Source of the DNA: LMUY01 sp964242925
Lineage (GTDB): Bacteria > Pseudomonadota > Alphaproteobacteria > Acetobacterales > Acetobacteraceae
Length of the DNA stretch: 64,000 nucleotides
Reading direction: 5' to 3'
Assembly: GCA_964242925.1 (NCBI GenBank)
Contig: CAXTBW010000002.1
Span: 23,712 to 87,711, forward strand
Part shown: piece by piece, positions 50,031 through 58,259 of the stretch
Layout: each line of letters opens with the position of its first letter
Numbering within the stretch: position 1 is the stretch's first letter
The notes under the pieces: model-generated
Seen by the model: only the letters and a program-made list of their open reading frames with translations
Told to the model about the DNA's origin: nothing
The model's database searches: none
Program-made: the position numbers and the translations under genes

Positions 50031-51206
50031 TCACAGCCCGGCGTGCTCCGCGCAGCCGCGCAGGAAGCCGTTCAGCGTCCGGTGGAAGTCGGGCTCGTCC
50101 AGCAGGAAGGCGTCGTGGCCCTTGTCGGTCGCGATCTCGACGAAGCTGACGTTGGCCGCCGCCCGGATCAGCGCGCGGGCGATGCCGCGGGACTGCGCGG
50201 TCGGGAACAGCCAGTCCGAGGTGAACGACACCACGCAGAACCGCGTCCGAGTGCCGCGGAACGCCGCGGCCAGGTCGCCGTCGTGCTCCGCCGCCAGGTC
50301 GAAGTAATCCATCGCGCGGGTGATGGTGAGGTACGAGTTGGCGTCGAACCGCTGCACGAAGCTGCTGCCCTGGTGGCGCAGGTAGCTCTCCACCTCGAAC
50401 ATGTCGCCGAACAGGCTCAGCGCGCCTTCCGCGCCCGATTGCAACCGGCGCCCGAACTTGCGGGTCAGCGCCTGCTCCGACAGGTAGGTGATGTGCGCCG
50501 CCATCCGCGCCACCGCCAGGCCCCGCGCCGGCACCCGGCCATCCTCCCAGTAGCGTCCGCCCACCCAGTCCGGGTCGGCGAAGATCGCCTGCCGCCCGAC
50601 CTCGTGGAACGCGATATTCTGCGCCGAGTGGTACGGCGCGCTGGCGATCGGCACGCAGGCGAACACCGCCTCGGGGAAGGTCGCGGCCCACTCCAGCGCC
50701 TGCATCCCGCCCATCGAGCCGCCGACCACCGCGAACAGCCGGGCGATGCCGAGATGCTCCACCAGCAGCTTCTGCGCGCGCACCATGTCGCGGATGGTCA
50801 CGGGAGGGAAATCGGTCCCCCAGGGTTCGCCGGTCGCCTCGTTGACGGTCCGTGGCCCGGTGGAACCGATGCACGAGCCCAGCACATTGGCGCAGATGAC
50901 GAAATATTGGTCGGTGTCGATCGGCCGCCCAGGGCCGACCACGGGCTGCCACCATCCTGCCCGCCCGGTCAGCGGATGCTGGCCGGCGGCGTATTGGTCC
51001 CCGGTCAACGCGTGGCAAACAAGGACGGCGTTGCTGCGCGCCGGGTTCAGCGCGCCATACGTGTTGTAGGCGACGTCGACCCCGGGCAGCGACTGCCCGC
51101 AGTCCAACGCAAAGGGCGCGGCAAAGCGCGCATGCTGGTGCGAGTAAGGCGGCTGCGGGTGGTCCACGCCCAAATGTATGCCGCTCCTGCGACACAGCGG
51201 CAACAC
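50031..51206 (-). CDS. metX: Homoserine O-acyltransferase MetX
   Basis: A 391-residue alpha/beta-hydrolase-fold acyltransferase, first step of methionine synthesis. VLVCHALTGDQ and VVGGSMGGMQALEWA (nucleophile Ser) are the key motifs; CANVLGSCIGSTGP and late DKGHDAFLLDEPDFH with the catalytic His match MetX. Sequence alone does not tell acetyl from succinyl specificity. The frame opens with GTG at 51206, but an AGGAG before TTG 51173 makes that start attractive. It is divergent from the aromatic operon across about 60-95 bp. Confidence 0.92.
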   Translation of the reverse strand: MLPLCRRSGIHLGVDHPQPPYSHQHARFAAPFALDCGQSLPGVDVAYNTYGALNPARSNAVLVCHALTGDQYAAGQHPLTGRAGWWQPVVGPGRPIDTDQYFVICANVLGSCIGSTGPRTVNEATGEPWGTDFPPVTIRDMVRAQKLLVEHLGIARLFAVVGGSMGGMQALEWAATFPEAVFACVPIASAPYHSAQNIAFHEVGRQAIFADPDWVGGRYWEDGRVPARGLAVARMAAHITYLSEQALTRKFGRRLQSGAEGALSLFGDMFEVESYLRHQGSSFVQRFDANSYLTITRAMDYFDLAAEHDGDLAAAFRGTRTRFCVVSFTSDWLFPTAQSRGIARALIRAAANVSFVEIATDKGHDAFLLDEPDFHRTLNGFLRGCAEHAGL

Positions 51207-51268
51207 CCTGTGCTGCGCCGGGTGCTCCGAGGTTTGCCCGGAGGAACGGCGGGGTTTATGCCATTCCT

Positions 51269-52213
51269 ATGTCCAGCCTCCCGCAAACCGGCGTTCCGCC
51301 CGACCTCGCAGCCCTGCGGCGCGAGCTCGACGGGTTGGACGACGCCATGCACGACCTGGTGATGCGTCGCGCGGCGGTCGTGGAGCGCATCGGCGGCCTG
51401 GCGTCGAAGGGGCGGGTGAAACTGCGCCCGGGGCGGGAGGCAGCGATCCTGCGCCGCCTGCTGGCGCGACACGCGGGCGCCTTCCCGCGCAGCGCGCTGG
51501 TGTTGCTGTGGCGCCAGCTGTTCAACGGGATGACCGCGCTGCAGGCGCCGTACGCCGTCGCCGTATGCGACCCCGACCCGGCCGGCAGCTACACCGCCGC
51601 CGCGCGGGAGCAGTTCGGCGCGCTCGCCACCTTGCGGGTCTACCGCACCCCGGCGCAGGCGATCGGGCAGCTCAGCACCGGCGTCGCCACTGCCGCGCTG
51701 CTGCCGCTGCCGACCGAAGGGGAGAGCCCGTCCGACGCCTGGTGGACCGCGCTGCTGCACAAGGACGACCCGCGCATCCACGTCACCGCGCGGCTGCCGT
51801 TCTGGGCGCCGCGGCCCGAGGGCGCCCCCAACGTGCAGGCCTTGCTGGTGTCCGCCGTGCCGCCCGACCCGAGCGGCGCCGACCGCTCGCTGCTGGGACT
51901 GGAAGTGCCGCCCGAACAGAGCCGCGACCGCCTGGCGCAGGGCCTGGCCGCCGCCGGGTTCGAGGCCGGCGCCACGGTGATGCGGCGCGATGGCGGCGGC
52001 GCGCGGGTGCTGGTGGACGTCGACGGCTTCGTGGCGGATGGCGACCCGAGGCTGGCGAGCCTGGCCGCCATCCTGCGCCCGCCGATCGTGCTGGGCGCCT
52101 ACGCCATCCCGATCGGGGCGGGCGCCATCGCTTCGAGCCCACACGCGATGCCCGCTTCACACCCAAGTTCGTCGCGCCCGTTATCTTCGCGTGCGGAAGG
52201 AGCCGCCTCATGA
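51269..52213 (+). CDS. Chorismate mutase with degenerate prephenate-dehydratase-like tail
   Basis: A 314-residue protein. Residues 10-95 are an AroQ-type chorismate mutase: LRRELDGLDDAMHDLVMRRA, then VKLRPGREAAILRRLLARH. The following 200 residues recall a P-protein (prephenate dehydratase plus regulatory part) in pattern: GSYTAAAREQF, ATAALLPLPTEG, LVDVDGFVADGDPRLASLAA. But the dehydratase TRF motif and the ESRP-type regulatory motif are not seen, so activity beyond mutase is doubtful. Its stop overlaps the hisC ATG (ATGA), and tyrA follows, forming a tyrosine/aromatic operon. Confidence 0.82.
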   Translation: MSSLPQTGVPPDLAALRRELDGLDDAMHDLVMRRAAVVERIGGLASKGRVKLRPGREAAILRRLLARHAGAFPRSALVLLWRQLFNGMTALQAPYAVAVCDPDPAGSYTAAAREQFGALATLRVYRTPAQAIGQLSTGVATAALLPLPTEGESPSDAWWTALLHKDDPRIHVTARLPFWAPRPEGAPNVQALLVSAVPPDPSGADRSLLGLEVPPEQSRDRLAQGLAAAGFEAGATVMRRDGGGARVLVDVDGFVADGDPRLASLAAILRPPIVLGAYAIPIGAGAIASSPHAMPASHPSSSRPLSSRAEGAAS

Positions 52214-53298
52214 CCGCGCCGAAACCCAACCCCGCCGTCCTGACCATCGACCCCTACGTCGGCGGCGAGGCCCAGCTGCCCGGCGTCAACCGGGTGATCA
52301 AGCTGTCGTCCAACGAGGGCGCGTTCGGCCCGCCGCCGGGCGCCGTCACCGCGATCGCGCGCGCCGCCGCCGCGGCCAACCGCTACCCGGACCCGGGCAG
52401 CGAGGCCCTGCGCCACGCCCTCGGCGCCCGCTTCGGCCTCGACCCGGCGCGCATCGTTTGCGGCAACGGGTCGGACGAGCTGCTGTCGCTGCTGATCCAC
52501 GCGTACGCCGGCCCGGGGACGGAGCTGGTGATGAGCGCCCACGGCTTCCTGATGTACGAGGTCGTCGGGACCGGCGTCGGCGCCCGCGTCATCAAGGCGC
52601 CCGAGCGGGCGATGACCACCGACGTGGACGCGCTGCTGGCCGCCGTGTCGCCGGCGACGCGCATGGTGCTGATCGCAAACCCCAACAACCCGACGGGCAG
52701 CCTGCTGTCCCAATCGGAGATGGAGCGGCTGCGCGCCGGCCTGCCGCCGGACGTGCTGCTGGTGATCGACGCCGCCTACGCCGAATACGTCGTGCGGCCG
52801 GACTACGACCCGGGCGTGGCGCTGGTGGACGCCGGCGACAACACGGTGATGACGCGCACGTTCAGCAAGATGTTCGGGCTGGGCGGACTGCGGCTCGGCT
52901 GGTGCTACGGCCCGCCGAACGTGATCGACGTGATGAACCGGGTGCGCCCGCCGTTCAACGTGACGCTGCCGGCGCAGGAGGCCGGCGTCGCGGCGCTGGC
53001 GGAGGAGCACTGGGTCGAGGTCGGCCGCGCCCACAACGCGACCCAGCGCGCCCGGCTGTCCGCCGCGCTGGAGGCCGCCGGCATCCGCGTCTGGCCGAGC
53101 GAGGGCAACTTCGTGTTGGCCGACTTCGGAACGCCGGCCGCCGCCGCCGCCGCCGATGCCGCGCTGCGTCTTCGCGGCATCCTGGTCCGCGCCATGCGCT
53201 CCTACGCGCTGCCGCAATGCCTGCGCATCACCATCGGGACGGCGGAGGAGTGCGATCTGGTCGCCGAGGCGCTCGCCGCCCAGCCGGTTCATGCCTGA
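52210..53298 (+). CDS. hisC: Histidinol-phosphate/aromatic aminotransferase
   Basis: A 362-residue PLP aminotransferase of the HisC family. KLSSNEGAFGPPPGAV is the N-terminal substrate region, ANPNNPTGSLLS carries the PLP Asn, VIDAAYAEYV the PLP Asp-Tyr, and FSKMFGLGGLRLGWCYG the Schiff-base Lys. GGAAGGAG is just upstream. Because it sits between chorismate mutase and tyrA it probably also transaminates prephenate or 4-hydroxyphenylpyruvate, a known dual role of alphaproteobacterial HisC-type enzymes. Confidence 0.92.
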   Translation: MTAPKPNPAVLTIDPYVGGEAQLPGVNRVIKLSSNEGAFGPPPGAVTAIARAAAAANRYPDPGSEALRHALGARFGLDPARIVCGNGSDELLSLLIHAYAGPGTELVMSAHGFLMYEVVGTGVGARVIKAPERAMTTDVDALLAAVSPATRMVLIANPNNPTGSLLSQSEMERLRAGLPPDVLLVIDAAYAEYVVRPDYDPGVALVDAGDNTVMTRTFSKMFGLGGLRLGWCYGPPNVIDVMNRVRPPFNVTLPAQEAGVAALAEEHWVEVGRAHNATQRARLSAALEAAGIRVWPSEGNFVLADFGTPAAAAAADAALRLRGILVRAMRSYALPQCLRITIGTAEECDLVAEALAAQPVHA

Positions 53299-54178
53299 GG
53301 TTCTATTCGAGCGTCTCGTCCTCGTTGGCCTGGGACTGATCGGCAGCTCCGTTGCCCGGGCCCTGCGCGCGCGTCCGGGCCTGGTCGGCGCCGTCGTCGC
53401 CACCGACAGCGATCCGGCGGTGCTGGCGCGCGTGAGCGAACTCGGGATCGTTGACGCTGTCGAAGCGGATTTGGCCCGCGCCGTCGCCGGGGCGGATTGC
53501 GTGATGCTGTGCGCCCCCGTCGGCAGCTTCGCCGCGCTGGCGATCGCGCTCGCGCCGCATCTCGCGCCCGGGACGGTGGTGACGGACACGGGTTCCACCA
53601 AGCAATCGGTGATCCGCGACCTGCAGGCCGGCTTGCCGCCCGGCGCCCGCCTGGTCCCGGCGCACCCGATGGCGGGGACCGAGTTCTCCGGCCCGGACGC
53701 TGGTTTCGCCACCCTGTTCGAGGGCCGCTGGTGCCTGCTGACCCCGCTGCCGGACACCGACCCGGACGCGCTGGCCCGGGTGACGGCGCTTTGGCGCGGC
53801 CTGGGCGCCGAGATCGAGACCATGCAGCCGGGCCACCACGACCGCGTGGTGGCGATCGTCAGCCACCTGCCGCATCTGATCGCGTTCACCATCTGCGGCA
53901 CCGCCGACGATTTGGCCGACGAGAGCCGACAGCAGGTGATGCGCTTCGCCGCGTCCGGTTTCCGCGATTTCACCCGCCTGGCCGCCTCCGACCCGGTGAT
54001 GTGGCGCGACGTGTTCCTGAACAACCGCGAGGCGTTGCTGGAGATGCTGGCCCGCTTCACCGAGGACGCCCAGGCGATGGCCCGCGCGGTGCGCTGGGGC
54101 GACGCCGGCTATATCGAGCACCGGATCGAACGCGGGCGGGCCATCCGTGGCGGCCTGATCGAGTTGAATCAGGCCTGA
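53291..54178 (+). CDS. tyrA: Prephenate/arogenate dehydrogenase
   Basis: A 295-residue NAD(P)-dependent dehydrogenase making the tyrosine precursor. LVLVGLGLIGSSVARALRAR is the Rossmann motif, VTDTGSTKQSVI and VPAHPMAGTEFSGPDAGF hold the catalytic His, and HHDRVVAIVSHLPHLIAF the second substrate-binding region. There is no fused chorismate mutase; that activity is in the first gene of the operon. ATG at 53291 overlaps the hisC end by eight bases. Confidence 0.94.
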   Translation: MPEVLFERLVLVGLGLIGSSVARALRARPGLVGAVVATDSDPAVLARVSELGIVDAVEADLARAVAGADCVMLCAPVGSFAALAIALAPHLAPGTVVTDTGSTKQSVIRDLQAGLPPGARLVPAHPMAGTEFSGPDAGFATLFEGRWCLLTPLPDTDPDALARVTALWRGLGAEIETMQPGHHDRVVAIVSHLPHLIAFTICGTADDLADESRQQVMRFAASGFRDFTRLAASDPVMWRDVFLNNREALLEMLARFTEDAQAMARAVRWGDAGYIEHRIERGRAIRGGLIELNQA

Positions 54179-54384
54179 CAGGACGTCTAGGCCAGGCGAC
54201 GCAGCCGCCATCACGAGGCGGAATGAACTAACTATTGAGGGCGTGGCGGCTTTAGTGCGTCCCTCAGGGAGGGTGGAAGGCGCGTGAAAGCCTGTGCGCG
54301 TCGCTGTGCCGGTAGGCGCCTTCCAGGCATTCTCCTTGATCGGAGGACGTCAGCAGCAGCCCCAACTCATGGCAGGATCATTCG

Positions 54385-54561
54385 ATGGCCGTCTTCACCC
54401 GTGCGAAGTTCACCAGCGCCCTTGCCAGCTCGGCGGTGTTCACGGCTGCCCAGGTCGAGGCTTTAGCCGACGCTATCGAGGCATCGTTCGACGGGGCGAT
54501 CGTGCCGGGCGAGAGCCTCAAGGCGCCTCCCTTGCGCGGCGCTGGCGCCGACTTGTCCTAA
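54385..54561 (+). CDS. Small hypothetical protein, possibly truncated
   Basis: A 58-residue frame, ATG at 54385 with an AGGAT about nine bases upstream and a TAA stop. The translation MAVFTRAKFTSALASSAVFT continues with AAQVEALADAIEASFDGAI, an amphipathic alpha-helical pattern recalling the N-terminus of DUF1640-type coiled-coil proteins but lacking the rest. It may be a genuine small protein or a remnant. The codon pattern is less extreme in GC at third positions than its neighbours. Confidence 0.4.
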   Translation: MAVFTRAKFTSALASSAVFTAAQVEALADAIEASFDGAIVPGESLKAPPLRGAGADLS

Positions 54562-54811
54562 CCCGGTCGCTGCCCAGCTCAGGTCGCCAGCGCCTGCCGG
54601 AGCTCTCGTCCACAAGGCGATCACGCGCAGGCCCGGCGACCTCTCGCCGCGCCAACATCGTCATTGCGAGGAGCCTTTTCGACGCGGCAAGCCAGCGGCC
54701 AGCACCGCACGAGCCGCCCTGGATCGCCGCACCGCCAAGCGGCGGCTCGTGATGACGGTGGTTGGTTTGGGCCACATGGTGCAGCCAGGCCCGACCCGAC
54801 CCGGCCAAGCT
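54562..54811. other. Intergenic spacer holding repeat copy 5
   Basis: Between the small ORF (or tyrA) and the end of the Mrp gene; apart from the family-A repeat nothing is recognised. Confidence 0.5.
54653..54758. repeat. Palindromic repeat, family A, copy 5
   Basis: Starts CAACATCGTCATTGCGAGGA and ends GGCGGCTCGTGATGACGG. It closely matches the copy fused to gspH, including GACGCGGCAA, GCCAGCACCGC and GCCCTGGATCGCC. Confidence 0.9.
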
Positions 54812-55906
54812 TCAGTCCATCACGATCCGCGGCCCCGCCGCCACCGGCGCGCCCAGCTTGCCCCACACCCGTGAGGCCAACGCCGCATAGGCCTGCCCGG
54901 CAACGCTGGCAGGCGCCGAGGCCGCGATCGGCGTCCCCGCGTCGCCGCTCTCGCGGATGTCCAACAGCAGCGGGATCTCGCCCAGGAACTCGACGCCTAG
55001 CCGGTCGGCTTCGCGTCGCGCGCCGCCGTGGCCGAACAGCTCCGCACGATGACCGCAGGCTGGGCAGCAGAAGAAGCTCATGTTCTCCACCAGGCCCAGC
55101 ACCGGCACCTGCGTTTTCTCGAACATGCGCACGCCGCGCCGCGCATCGGCCAGCGCCACGTCCTGCGGGGTGGAGACGATGACGGCGCCGGCCAGCTTCA
55201 GCTTCTGCGCGATGGTCAGTTGGGCGTCGCCGGTGCCGGGCGGCATGTCGAGCACCATCACGTCCAGCTCCCCCCACTCCACCTGGCCCAGCAGCTGCTG
55301 CAGCGCGCCCATCACCATCGGGCCGCGCCACATCATCGCCGTGTCCTGGTCCACCAGCAGCCCGATCGACATCGCGCGGATGCCCCACGCATCGACCGGC
55401 AGCATGCGCTCGCCCTGCATGGCCGGGCGGCCGCGCATGCCCAGCATCTGCGGCAGGCTGGGGCCGTAGATGTCGGCGTCCAGCAGCCCGACCCGGTGGC
55501 CGGCGCGGGCCAGCGCCACCGCCAGGTTGACCGCGGTGGTGGACTTCCCGACCCCGCCTTTGCCCGAGGCCACGGCGATCACGTGCCGCACCCCCGGCAG
55601 CAAGGCGCCCGCCGGGACCGGGGCCGGAGCCGCAGCTTGGGCAGGGGGGGCCGGGCGGTGCGAGGTCAGCACGGCGGTCACGTTCAGCACGCCGGGTTGG
55701 CGCGCGAGCAGCGCTTCCGCCTTCGCCCGCACGCCCTCCATCGCGCCCACCGTGGCGCGATCGGCCCGCAACGCCAGGTGGACCAAGCCGTTGCGCGCCG
55801 TCAAACTGTCCACCAGCCCGGCGGACACGATGTCACGCCCGCTTACCGGATCGTTGACGGTCCGCAACGCAGCCTGCAGCGTCGATGTGGCATCGGTTTC
55901 GGCCAT
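54812..55906 (-). CDS. mrp: Mrp/ApbC-type iron-sulfur cluster carrier ATPase
   Basis: A 364-residue P-loop protein. An N-terminal MIP18-like domain (LRTVNDPVSGRDIVSAGLV) precedes VIAVASGKGGVGKSTTAVNL (deviant Walker A), LLDADIYGPSLPQMLG, and VENMSFFCCPACGH, whose C-x-x-C binds the transferable 4Fe-4S cluster. It moves clusters to apo-proteins in the cytoplasm. The start is ATG 55906, giving MAETDATSTLQ, since the earlier frame start at 56002 would add residues without homology. It is divergent from hflK. Confidence 0.93.
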   Translation of the reverse strand: MAETDATSTLQAALRTVNDPVSGRDIVSAGLVDSLTARNGLVHLALRADRATVGAMEGVRAKAEALLARQPGVLNVTAVLTSHRPAPPAQAAAPAPVPAGALLPGVRHVIAVASGKGGVGKSTTAVNLAVALARAGHRVGLLDADIYGPSLPQMLGMRGRPAMQGERMLPVDAWGIRAMSIGLLVDQDTAMMWRGPMVMGALQQLLGQVEWGELDVMVLDMPPGTGDAQLTIAQKLKLAGAVIVSTPQDVALADARRGVRMFEKTQVPVLGLVENMSFFCCPACGHRAELFGHGGARREADRLGVEFLGEIPLLLDIRESGDAGTPIAASAPASVAGQAYAALASRVWGKLGAPVAAGPRIVMD

Positions 55907-56032
55907 GCGCTTGAAAACCCCCGGGTCGCGGTCATTATGCAGGCTTCCGTAGTGGTCGGCGGCCGCATCGTGGGATATGGCCCACGCCCGCGACGATGCC
56001 AACGCCGCAAACCGGTCGGGTTAGGAGCTCTG

Positions 56033-57286
56033 ATGGCGTCGAACAATGGCGGCAACGACCCGACCCCCGGGCCGTGGGGTCCGCCCGGCGGCCGCCGGCC
56101 CGGCGACGGCGGTCGCCGTCCTCCGGAAGACCGCGGCCCGTGGGGGTCCGGCTCGCGTCCGGGCGGCGGCAATGGCCCGTTGCCGGACCTTGACCAGATC
56201 ATCGCCCGCGCCAACGCCAGCCTGCGCGGCGTGTTCGGCGGTGGCGGCGGTGGCGGCGGCTTCCGCCCAAAGATGCCGCGCGCCGGCGGCCGCAGCGTGG
56301 TGTTGCTGGCGCTGCTAGTCGTCGCCATCTGGCTCGCCACCGGGTTCTACCGCGTGCAGCCGGACGAGCAGGGCGTGGTGCTTCGCTTCGGCGCGTTCAA
56401 CCGCACCGCGCTGCCGGGGCTGAACTACCACATCCCCTGGCCGGTCGAGGCGGCGCTCACCCCGTCCGTCACCCGCATCAACCGCGTCGAGGTCGGCTTC
56501 ACCCCCACCGCCGACCGCCAACTGCTGCGCATGACGTCGCGCGGCGAGGTGGTCGACAGCGGCCCGCGCGAGGCGCTGCAGAGCGTGCCGGCGGAAAGCT
56601 TGATGCTGACTGGCGACGAGAACATCATCGACATCGATTTCGCCGTGTTCTGGAAGGTGCGCGACGCCGGCGACTACCTGTTCAACACGCGGCACCCGGA
56701 CGAGACCGTCAAGCAGGTGGCGGAGAGCGTGATGCGCGAGGTGATCGGCCACACCCCCATCCAACCCGCCCTGACCGAGGCGCGCGCACGCATCGAGACG
56801 GACGTGAAGGCCGGCATGCAGGCGATCCTGGACCAGTACAAGTCCGGCGTGGAGATCACCCAGGTGCAGTTGCAGAAGGTGGACCCGCCCGCAGACGTGA
56901 TCGAGAGCTTCCGCGACGTGCAGCGCGCCAACACCGATGCCGAGACGGCGCGCAACCAGGCGGAGAGCTACCGCAACGACATCCTGCCCCGCGCTCGTGG
57001 CGACTCGGCGGCGATCACCGCCCAGGCGGAGGGCGCCAAGCAGTCCAGCATCGTGGAAGCGACAGGCCAGGGGCAGCGCTTCGCCAGCGTCTACGCCGCC
57101 TACCAGGCCGCCAAGGACGTGACGCTGCGCCGCATCTACATCGAGACGATGCAGGCGATCGTGTCGCATACGCCGACCACCGTGCTCGACCCGGGCGCCA
57201 AGGGGCCGCTGCCGCTGCTCAACCTGGGCGACGGTCCGGCCACCCTTCCACCTGCTGCGACACCCGCGCCGAGGCCCGCCCAATGA
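56033..57286 (+). CDS. hflK: FtsH modulator HflK
   Basis: A 417-residue inner-membrane SPFH protein. A Gly/Pro/Arg-rich cytoplasmic N-terminus (1-82) precedes one membrane helix (about 85-103) and the band-7 domain beginning YRVQPDEQGVVLRFGAFN; ESVMREVIGHTPIQPAL and VEITQVQLQKVDPPADVIE are typical of HflK. With HflC it forms a cage around FtsH and controls membrane-protein proteolysis. AGGAG at 56023-56027 fixes the start at 56033. hflC starts inside its stop codon. Confidence 0.95.
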   Translation: MASNNGGNDPTPGPWGPPGGRRPGDGGRRPPEDRGPWGSGSRPGGGNGPLPDLDQIIARANASLRGVFGGGGGGGGFRPKMPRAGGRSVVLLALLVVAIWLATGFYRVQPDEQGVVLRFGAFNRTALPGLNYHIPWPVEAALTPSVTRINRVEVGFTPTADRQLLRMTSRGEVVDSGPREALQSVPAESLMLTGDENIIDIDFAVFWKVRDAGDYLFNTRHPDETVKQVAESVMREVIGHTPIQPALTEARARIETDVKAGMQAILDQYKSGVEITQVQLQKVDPPADVIESFRDVQRANTDAETARNQAESYRNDILPRARGDSAAITAQAEGAKQSSIVEATGQGQRFASVYAAYQAAKDVTLRRIYIETMQAIVSHTPTTVLDPGAKGPLPLLNLGDGPATLPPAATPAPRPAQ

Positions 57287-58161
57287 TGCGCAACTCCGCT
57301 ATCGGCGTGGTCGTGGCCGTCCTGATCGTGCTGGTCGCCGCCACGTCCTCGCTGTTCACCGTGGCGCAGACCGAGCAGGTGCTGATCACCCAGTTCGGCC
57401 AGCCGATCCGCGTGATCACCGACCCCGGCCTGCACGTTAAGGTGCCGTTTATCCAGACGGTGATAAACTTCGACCGTCGCTTGCTGGACTATTCCACGCC
57501 GGGCGAGGAGGTCATCCTCAGCGACCAAAGGCGGTTGATCGTGGACAGCTTCACCCGTTTCCACATCACCGACCCGCTGCAGTACTACCAGGCCGTCGGC
57601 GCCCAGGAGGACGCGATCCGCGCCCGGCTGAACTCCGTCGTCACCTCCGCGCTGCGCCGCGTGCTGGGCAACGAGACGTTGCTGGACGTGCTGTCCGCCG
57701 ACCGCGGCCACATCATGGGGCTGATCCGCGACCAGGTGAACAATGAGATGCACGGCTTCGGCGTGGCCATCGAGGACGTCCGCATCCGCCGCGCCGACCT
57801 GCCCGAGGGCAATACGCAGGCCATCCTGGCGCGAATGAAGTCCGAGCGGCAGCGGGTGGCGAGCCAGGCGCGCGCCGAGGGCGCCGAGGCGTCGGCCAAG
57901 ATCAAGGCCGATGCCGACCGCGACCGCAGCGTGCTGCTGGCCACCGCCCGCGCGACCGCCGACAAGCTGCGCGGCGAGGGCGAGGCGACGGCGATCGCCA
58001 CCTATGCCGCCGCGTTCGGCAAGGACCCGCAGTTCTTCACGGTCTGGCGCACCCTGCAGGCCTATCGCGAGGGGCTTGCCGGCGGGCAGTCCCGCATGGT
58101 GCTGTCGACCGACGACGACTTTTTCAAGCTGCTGCACGAGGCCCCCGCGGTGGCGCCATAA
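57283..58161 (+). CDS. hflC: FtsH modulator HflC
   Basis: A 292-residue SPFH partner of HflK. A membrane helix (5-25) is followed by VAQTEQVLITQFGQPIRVI, GLHVKVPFIQTVINFDRRLL and FGVAIEDVRIRRADLPEGN, then an Ala-rich helix (RMKSERQRVASQARAEGAEA) that builds the cage wall. It ends with FRTLQAYREGL-like sequence typical of HflC. ATGA overlap with hflK implies equal production of the two subunits. degP follows about 100 bp downstream. Confidence 0.95.
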   Translation: MMRNSAIGVVVAVLIVLVAATSSLFTVAQTEQVLITQFGQPIRVITDPGLHVKVPFIQTVINFDRRLLDYSTPGEEVILSDQRRLIVDSFTRFHITDPLQYYQAVGAQEDAIRARLNSVVTSALRRVLGNETLLDVLSADRGHIMGLIRDQVNNEMHGFGVAIEDVRIRRADLPEGNTQAILARMKSERQRVASQARAEGAEASAKIKADADRDRSVLLATARATADKLRGEGEATAIATYAAAFGKDPQFFTVWRTLQAYREGLAGGQSRMVLSTDDDFFKLLHEAPAVAP

Positions 58162-58259
58162 CGAGCAGTTCCCATCTGCGCGAGCGCACCCACCTGCAAC
58201 CTTGTCGCGCAATCGCTCGCGTGAGCATCATCGTCATTCGTTCACGAGGTCCAGACATC

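Noticed and set aside
51174..51268. Possible SAM riboswitch in front of metX
   Set aside because: Position fits SAM-II type elements, but the characteristic pseudoknot sequence was not seen and the spacer is very short.
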